Assembly (NCBI GenBank): GCA_964523945.1
Contig: CAZGBU010000035.1
Span: 1-18,887, forward strand
Direction: 5' to 3'
Source of the DNA: CAKTOF01 sp964523945
GTDB taxonomy: Bacteria; Bacillota; Clostridia; Oscillospirales; Oscillospiraceae
Length of the DNA stretch: 18,887 bases
In this document: one piece after another, positions 14,084-18,887 of the stretch
Numbering within the stretch: the first letter of the stretch is position 1
How the letters are laid out: each line of letters starts with the position of its first letter
The notes under the pieces: generated by a model
Told to the model about the DNA's origin: nothing
Databases searched by the model: none
What the model saw: only the letters and a program-made list of their open reading frames with translations
Translations under genes and position numbers: made by a program

Positions 14084-14860
14084 TTACTTTTCTTTGAATT
14101 TGTCGAAAAAGCTCTTCCGGCGCGGAAGGCCTTCATCCCCGACACTCTCGGCAAACTTGCGCAGCAGTTCTTTCTGCTCGTGCGTCAGGTCGGTCGGCGT
14201 CTCGACGGTGACGGTGACGAACTGGTCGCCGCGGCTCTTGGAATTGAGGTAATGGATGCCTTTGCCACGCAAACGGAACGTCGTGCCGGTCTGTGTGCCC
14301 TCGGGGACAGTATAGCGCACCTTGCCGTCGAGGGTCGGAACCTCAATCTCCGCGCCGAGTGCCGCCTGCGAGAACGAGATCGGCATCTCGCACAGAACGT
14401 TGGCACCGTCACGCTCGAAGACCTCATGCGGCAGAATGTTGACCGCCACGATCATGTCGCCGGCCGGGCCGCCGTTTGTGCCGGCATGCCCTTTGCCCTT
14501 GACGCGGATGGACTGACCGACATCGATGCCGGCCGGGATATGGACGGTGATCTTCTTCTTCCGGCGCACGCGCCCCTTGCCCTTACAGGTGGGGCAGGCG
14601 TCCTTAATAATTTTACCGGAACCGCCGCAGCGCGTACAGGTGGACTGCTGCTGCATCGTGCCGAAGAGCGTCTGTCGTGTTGTCCGAACCGTGCCGGAAC
14701 CGCCGCAGGTCGGACAAGTTTCAGGCGACGCCCCCTCGGCGCAGCCGGTCCCGTTGCACTTTGCGCACGGCTCAACGCGCTGCACCTCGACCGTTTTCTC
14801 GGTGCCGAACGCCGCCTCTTCAAACGTAATGGTCACTTCGGCACCGGCGTTATCGCCCTG
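14084..14860 (-). CDS. dnaJ: Chaperone protein DnaJ, N-terminus lost in scaffold gap
   Basis: 258 C-terminal residues of DnaJ, the J-protein that delivers unfolded substrates to DnaK and stimulates its ATPase. The visible part starts just before the ITFEEAAFGTEK segment of the first substrate-binding domain. All four zinc-finger repeats are intact (CAKCNGTG, CPTCGGSG, CTRCGGSG, CPTCKGKG), followed by the C-terminal domain (VRVKGKGHAGTNGGPAGDMIV-like glycine turn, FRLRGKGIHYLNSKSRGDQFV) and the usual end (FFDKFKEK). About 120 residues are missing: the J-domain with its HPD motif and the G/F linker, which should lie in the gap. The dnaK-dnaJ intergenic region is also in the gap. The gene itself is probably intact in the organism. 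It is the last gene of the heat-shock operon. Confidence 0.96.
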   Translation of the reverse strand, partial: QGDNAGAEVTITFEEAAFGTEKTVEVQRVEPCAKCNGTGCAEGASPETCPTCGGSGTVRTTRQTLFGTMQQQSTCTRCGGSGKIIKDACPTCKGKGRVRRKKKITVHIPAGIDVGQSIRVKGKGHAGTNGGPAGDMIVAVNILPHEVFERDGANVLCEMPISFSQAALGAEIEVPTLDGKVRYTVPEGTQTGTTFRLRGKGIHYLNSKSRGDQFVTVTVETPTDLTHEQKELLRKFAESVGDEGLPRRKSFFDKFKEK

Positions 14861-14960
14861 NNNNNNNNNNNNNNNNNNNNNNNNNNNNNNNNNNNNNNNN
14901 NNNNNNNNNNNNNNNNNNNNNNNNNNNNNNNNNNNNNNNNNNNNNNNNNNNNNNNNNNNN
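14861..14960. other. Scaffold gap of 100 N, real length larger than drawn
   Basis: Exactly 100 N, but DnaJ needs about 120 more residues (about 360 bp) plus a start region before the dnaK stop at 14976. The number of N is therefore a placeholder. The contig ends show no shared sequence. Confidence 0.95.
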
Positions 14961-14975
14961 CGCGCCGCATGCGCA

Positions 14976-16805
<1,830 letters not shown>

Positions 16806-16866
16806 TGTAATTTCCTCCTATAAAAATGCAAACGCAGATTCTACAAAAATGATAAAGTTAAAAGAT

Positions 16867-17406
16867 TCAGTTGGCGACTTTGACCATCGCGAACCGGACG
16901 ATCTTATCGCCAACGGCAAATCCGCGCTGGAACACCTCAACGATTGTGTTTTCCTGAACGGATTCGTCTTCGCAGTGCATCACCGCGTTGTGCCGGACGG
17001 GATCGAACGCCTCACCGACTTCGCCAAAGGCGGTGACGCCGAGTTTTTCGAGGATCTCTTTCAGGCCCTGCATTGTCAGCTCAACGCCTTTTTTATAGGC
17101 CGCGTCAGCAGTCTGCTGGGCGAGTGCCCGCTCGAGATTGTCGTACACCGGCAGAAACTTGGCGACCGCATCGGCCTTGGCCTCGGTATAGAGACTCTCG
17201 CGCTCCTTGGCGCTTCGCTTCCGGAAGTTATCGTATTCTGCGGCAAGCCGCAGGTAGTTGTCGTGTTCAGCGGCAAGATCCGCTTTTGCCCGGTCGAGTT
17301 CGGAGAGTTCCTGCACAGAGCTTTCGACAACCTCGGTCTCAGCCTCGGCCTGTTCTCCCTGTTCCTGCTCCTGCACCGGCTCAACCGGCTTGTTTTCTTT
17401 CGCCAT
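16867..17406 (-). CDS. grpE: Nucleotide exchange factor GrpE
   Basis: Predicted 179-residue cytoplasmic protein that releases ADP from DnaK as a homodimer. An acidic, Gln/Glu-rich disordered N-terminus (about residues 5-35) leads into a long coiled coil containing AAEYDNFRKRSAKERE, then FLPVYDNLERAL, and the C-terminal beta domain with FDPVRHNAVMHCED and GDKIVRFAMVKVAN. All are hallmarks of GrpE. The ATG at 17406 is chosen over an upstream in-frame ATG at 17487 because AAGGAGG at the hrcA end serves it and the extended N-terminus would lie inside hrcA. It starts seven bases after the hrcA stop, so the two are translationally linked. Confidence 0.98.
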   Translation of the reverse strand: MAKENKPVEPVQEQEQGEQAEAETEVVESSVQELSELDRAKADLAAEHDNYLRLAAEYDNFRKRSAKERESLYTEAKADAVAKFLPVYDNLERALAQQTADAAYKKGVELTMQGLKEILEKLGVTAFGEVGEAFDPVRHNAVMHCEDESVQENTIVEVFQRGFAVGDKIVRFAMVKVAN

Positions 17407-17413
17407 GAATGGT

Positions 17414-18472
17414 CTAAACCTCCTTATCCGGATCCTTGCTCGGCGGCAGTTCCGGCTTTGCAAACATTCTGCCGAGATTCTCGGCAAAGTAACTCAGCCG
17501 CGCTGCAACCTGGGCGTAATCCATCCGCTGCGGGCCGAGCACGCCGATCATGCCTTTCATCCCGTCGCCAATGTCGAAGCTTGTTATGACGACGCTGGTG
17601 TCGCGCAGTTCCTCGGCCACGTTTTCCGGCCCGACGAGAATCTGCATCGGACTGTCGCTCTTGAGCGCGGGCAGATTGGAGATCGTGTCCTCGTCGAGTG
17701 TGCTGAGCAGCTGTTGTGCTTTGTCAATATCGCGATATTCGGGCTGGCCAAGCAGGCGGGCCTGCCCGGTCAGGAAGACCTCGTTTTTGTTCTGCTCGTG
17801 CAGCACAGATGTTGTAAAGTCCCAAATAACGGGAATCAGACTGGCACTGGTGCCGGCCGCGGCGCTCACGCGGGAGAGGGCCTCGGGCGTGAACTGCTCG
17901 ACAGTCATGCCGGTCAGGCTGGCATTGAGCACAGCAGACAGCAGCTTCAGATCCTGTTCATCTGCCGCAACCGGAACGCGGATCAGCTTGTTTTTGATCT
18001 CGTCGGTGTTTGTCATGACGACGAGGATAAAGCTGTTTGCGTCGGCGGCAACGACCTCAAACTTTTTGACAGTGGCGGCAGCGGTGTGACTCGCGGCGAC
18101 ATAGGCAGGCAGATTGGTTACCTGACTGACCAGTTTGCCGACCTGCGCCATGACCTGGTCAAACTGCTGCATTTTCATTTCCATTGCGGCGTTGAGGCTC
18201 TTTGTTTCGTCGATGGACAGGCTGTAGTCCTGCATCAGCTCGTCGACGTAAAGCCGGTAACCGGCAGGAGACGGGACACGACCGGCCGAAGTGTGCGGCT
18301 GCTCGAGCAGTCCGGCCTCGGTCAGCGCGGCCATCTCGTTGCGAATGGTTGCGGAAGAGAAGTTCACGCCGGGCGTCTCCGCGATGGTTTTGGAGCCGAC
18401 CGGCTCAGCGGTGCGGACATAGTGTTCCACAATGGCGCGAAGAATCTGCCTTTGCCGCTCGGTCAATTCCAT
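17414..18472 (-). CDS. hrcA: Heat-inducible transcription repressor HrcA
   Basis: Predicted 352-residue repressor that binds CIRCE operators and shuts off class I heat-shock genes, with its activity depending on the GroE chaperonin in the known family. The N-terminal winged helix is recognisable from ELTERQRQILRAIVEHYVRTAEPVGSKTIAE and the recognition segment FSSATIRNEMAALTEAGLLEQPHTSAGRVPSPAGYRLYVDELM (about residues 35-80). The C-terminal part includes the DIGDGMKGMIGVLGPQRMDYAQV segment typical of HrcA. The start at 18472 gives the normal N-terminus; an in-frame ATG at 18514 lies upstream, close to the CIRCE site. The RBS (GAGGATGTGAGGG) is moderate. It is the first gene of the operon and should repress itself through the two CIRCE-like sites. 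Confidence 0.97.
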   Translation of the reverse strand: MELTERQRQILRAIVEHYVRTAEPVGSKTIAETPGVNFSSATIRNEMAALTEAGLLEQPHTSAGRVPSPAGYRLYVDELMQDYSLSIDETKSLNAAMEMKMQQFDQVMAQVGKLVSQVTNLPAYVAASHTAAATVKKFEVVAADANSFILVVMTNTDEIKNKLIRVPVAADEQDLKLLSAVLNASLTGMTVEQFTPEALSRVSAAAGTSASLIPVIWDFTTSVLHEQNKNEVFLTGQARLLGQPEYRDIDKAQQLLSTLDEDTISNLPALKSDSPMQILVGPENVAEELRDTSVVITSFDIGDGMKGMIGVLGPQRMDYAQVAARLSYFAENLGRMFAKPELPPSKDPDKEV

Positions 18473-18501
18473 ACCCTCACATCCTCTGACGGTGCTGCGG
18501 C

Positions 18502-18528
18502 TTAGCACTCGCAATCTTTTTTTGCTAA
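18502..18528. promoter_or_regulatory. CIRCE-like operator, start-site proximal
   Basis: A perfect left half TTAGCACTC (18502-18510), a 9-bp spacer and a degraded right half TTTTGCTAA (six of nine matches, 18520-18528) follow the CIRCE layout TTAGCACTC-N9-GAGTGCTAA. It overlaps the predicted hrcA transcription start. Confidence 0.8.
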
Positions 18529-18532
18529 CGCT

Positions 18533-18561
18533 ACTGTACCACCACGAGTTAGCAATGTCAA
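18533..18561 (-). promoter_or_regulatory. Promoter of the hrcA operon
   Basis: On the minus strand TTGACA (18561-18556) and TACAGT (18538-18533) are separated by 17 bp. Start is predicted near 18526. The -35 lies inside the second CIRCE-like site and the start inside the first, which fits repression by HrcA. Confidence 0.75.
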
Positions 18562-18575
18562 GAGGAGAGTGCTAA
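18549..18575. promoter_or_regulatory. CIRCE-like operator, overlapping the -35 box
   Basis: A degraded left half TTAGCAATG (six of nine matches, 18549-18557), a 9-bp spacer and a perfect right half GAGTGCTAA (18567-18575). It is the mirror-image case of the other site, with the perfect half facing outward. Confidence 0.8.
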
Positions 18576-18640
18576 AATATTTTGTGAATTGTTTATGAAT
18601 GCCAGAAAGCCGCACGGAATGCGTCCACAGACGGGCTGAT

Positions 18641-18668
18641 TTGAGTTTTCCCAAAATGTAATTATAAT
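18641..18668 (+). promoter_or_regulatory. Possible distal promoter for the last gene
   Basis: TTGAGT (18641-18646) and a perfect TATAAT (18663-18668) are separated by 16 bp in an AT-rich stretch. It would give a leader of about 190 nt before the ATG at 18867. Confidence 0.45.
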
Positions 18669-18746
18669 GTATATACGCGCGAATCAGAGCGAAATCTGCT
18701 GCATGGGGACGAACATTACAGCATTGTTACAAAACCGCAAAACGCC

Positions 18747-18775
18747 TTGACGATTGCGGCCGGGTAGGTTATGAT
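18747..18775 (+). promoter_or_regulatory. Proximal promoter for the last gene
   Basis: TTGACG (18747-18752) and TATGAT (18770-18775) are separated by 17 bp, each matching five of six. Start near 18782 leaves an 85-nt leader. In the leader TTGCCG and CGGCAA can pair, with an outer GGCG/CGCC extension, to form a hairpin ending about 30 bases before the AAAGGAGG ribosome binding site. Confidence 0.7.
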
Positions 18776-18866
18776 ACCCGCAGATGATGGCGCTGTCGGT
18801 TTGCCGCCTGCCGCAAGGTGGGTAGGGGGTCGGCAACGCCGGAAAATAATAAAGGAGGAAATCCCA

Positions 18867-18887
18867 ATGAAAAACCTGAAAAAGGTT
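18867..18887 (+). CDS. Start of a gene cut by the window end, probable secreted protein
   Basis: Only seven codons (MKNLKKV) are visible. A very strong ribosome binding site AAAGGAGG lies upstream with normal spacing, behind one or two promoters. A Met-Lys-rich start is what Gram-positive signal peptides look like. In Clostridia this exact type of start is common on S-layer-homology and other abundant exported proteins, but seven residues cannot prove it. Confidence 0.6.

Overview
The window looks like a chromosomal stretch from a GC-rich Firmicute of the class Clostridia, plausibly an Oscillospiraceae/Ruminococcaceae-type gut anaerobe. The grounds are strong AGGAGG-type ribosome binding sites, Gram-positive lipoprotein and secretion leaders, the hrcA-grpE-dnaK-dnaJ order with CIRCE operators, a type III pantothenate kinase, and many FAD_binding_2-type and PPC-domain proteins. 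The genus cannot be fixed from sequence alone. Two runs of exactly 100 N (12615-12714 and 14861-14960) mark scaffold joins.

Positions 1-900 hold a FlK-like hotdog thioesterase gene (+) with its own promoter. Behind it on the minus strand is an apparent free-standing structured RNA of about 210 nt, with a near-consensus promoter (TTGACA-N17-TAGAAT), a perfect 12-bp terminator stem and a T6 tract. Its family is not recognised; 6S RNA is one possibility.

Positions 834-6696 form one plus-strand transcription unit: a complete oligopeptide/nickel-type ABC importer (lipoprotein binding protein, two permeases, two short ATPases) followed 12 bp later by coaX. The genes are tightly packed or overlapping. 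A small P-loop kinase-like gene (6762-7253) follows.

Positions 7286-9697 hold a pair of overlapping PPC/DUF296-domain genes (minus), divergent from an FAD-dependent reductase-like flavoprotein (+). The function is unknown, but the arrangement suggests a linked module.

Positions 9750-13896 are a minus-strand cluster in the transcription order polytopic membrane protein, PHP-family phosphatase, ribose-5-phosphate isomerase B, cardiolipin synthase. The first scaffold gap falls between the membrane protein and the phosphatase. The two contig ends share 9 bases, and collapsing them gives a clean stop codon, RBS and start, so this gap may have zero real length.

Positions 14084-18575 are the class I heat-shock operon hrcA-grpE-dnaK-dnaJ (minus). 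The second gap removes the dnaJ N-terminus (J-domain and G/F region). Upstream of hrcA lie two half-degenerate CIRCE operators around a good promoter. The final 300 bases contain two promoter-like sites and a structured leader for a plus-strand gene, probably for a secreted protein, of which only seven codons are visible.
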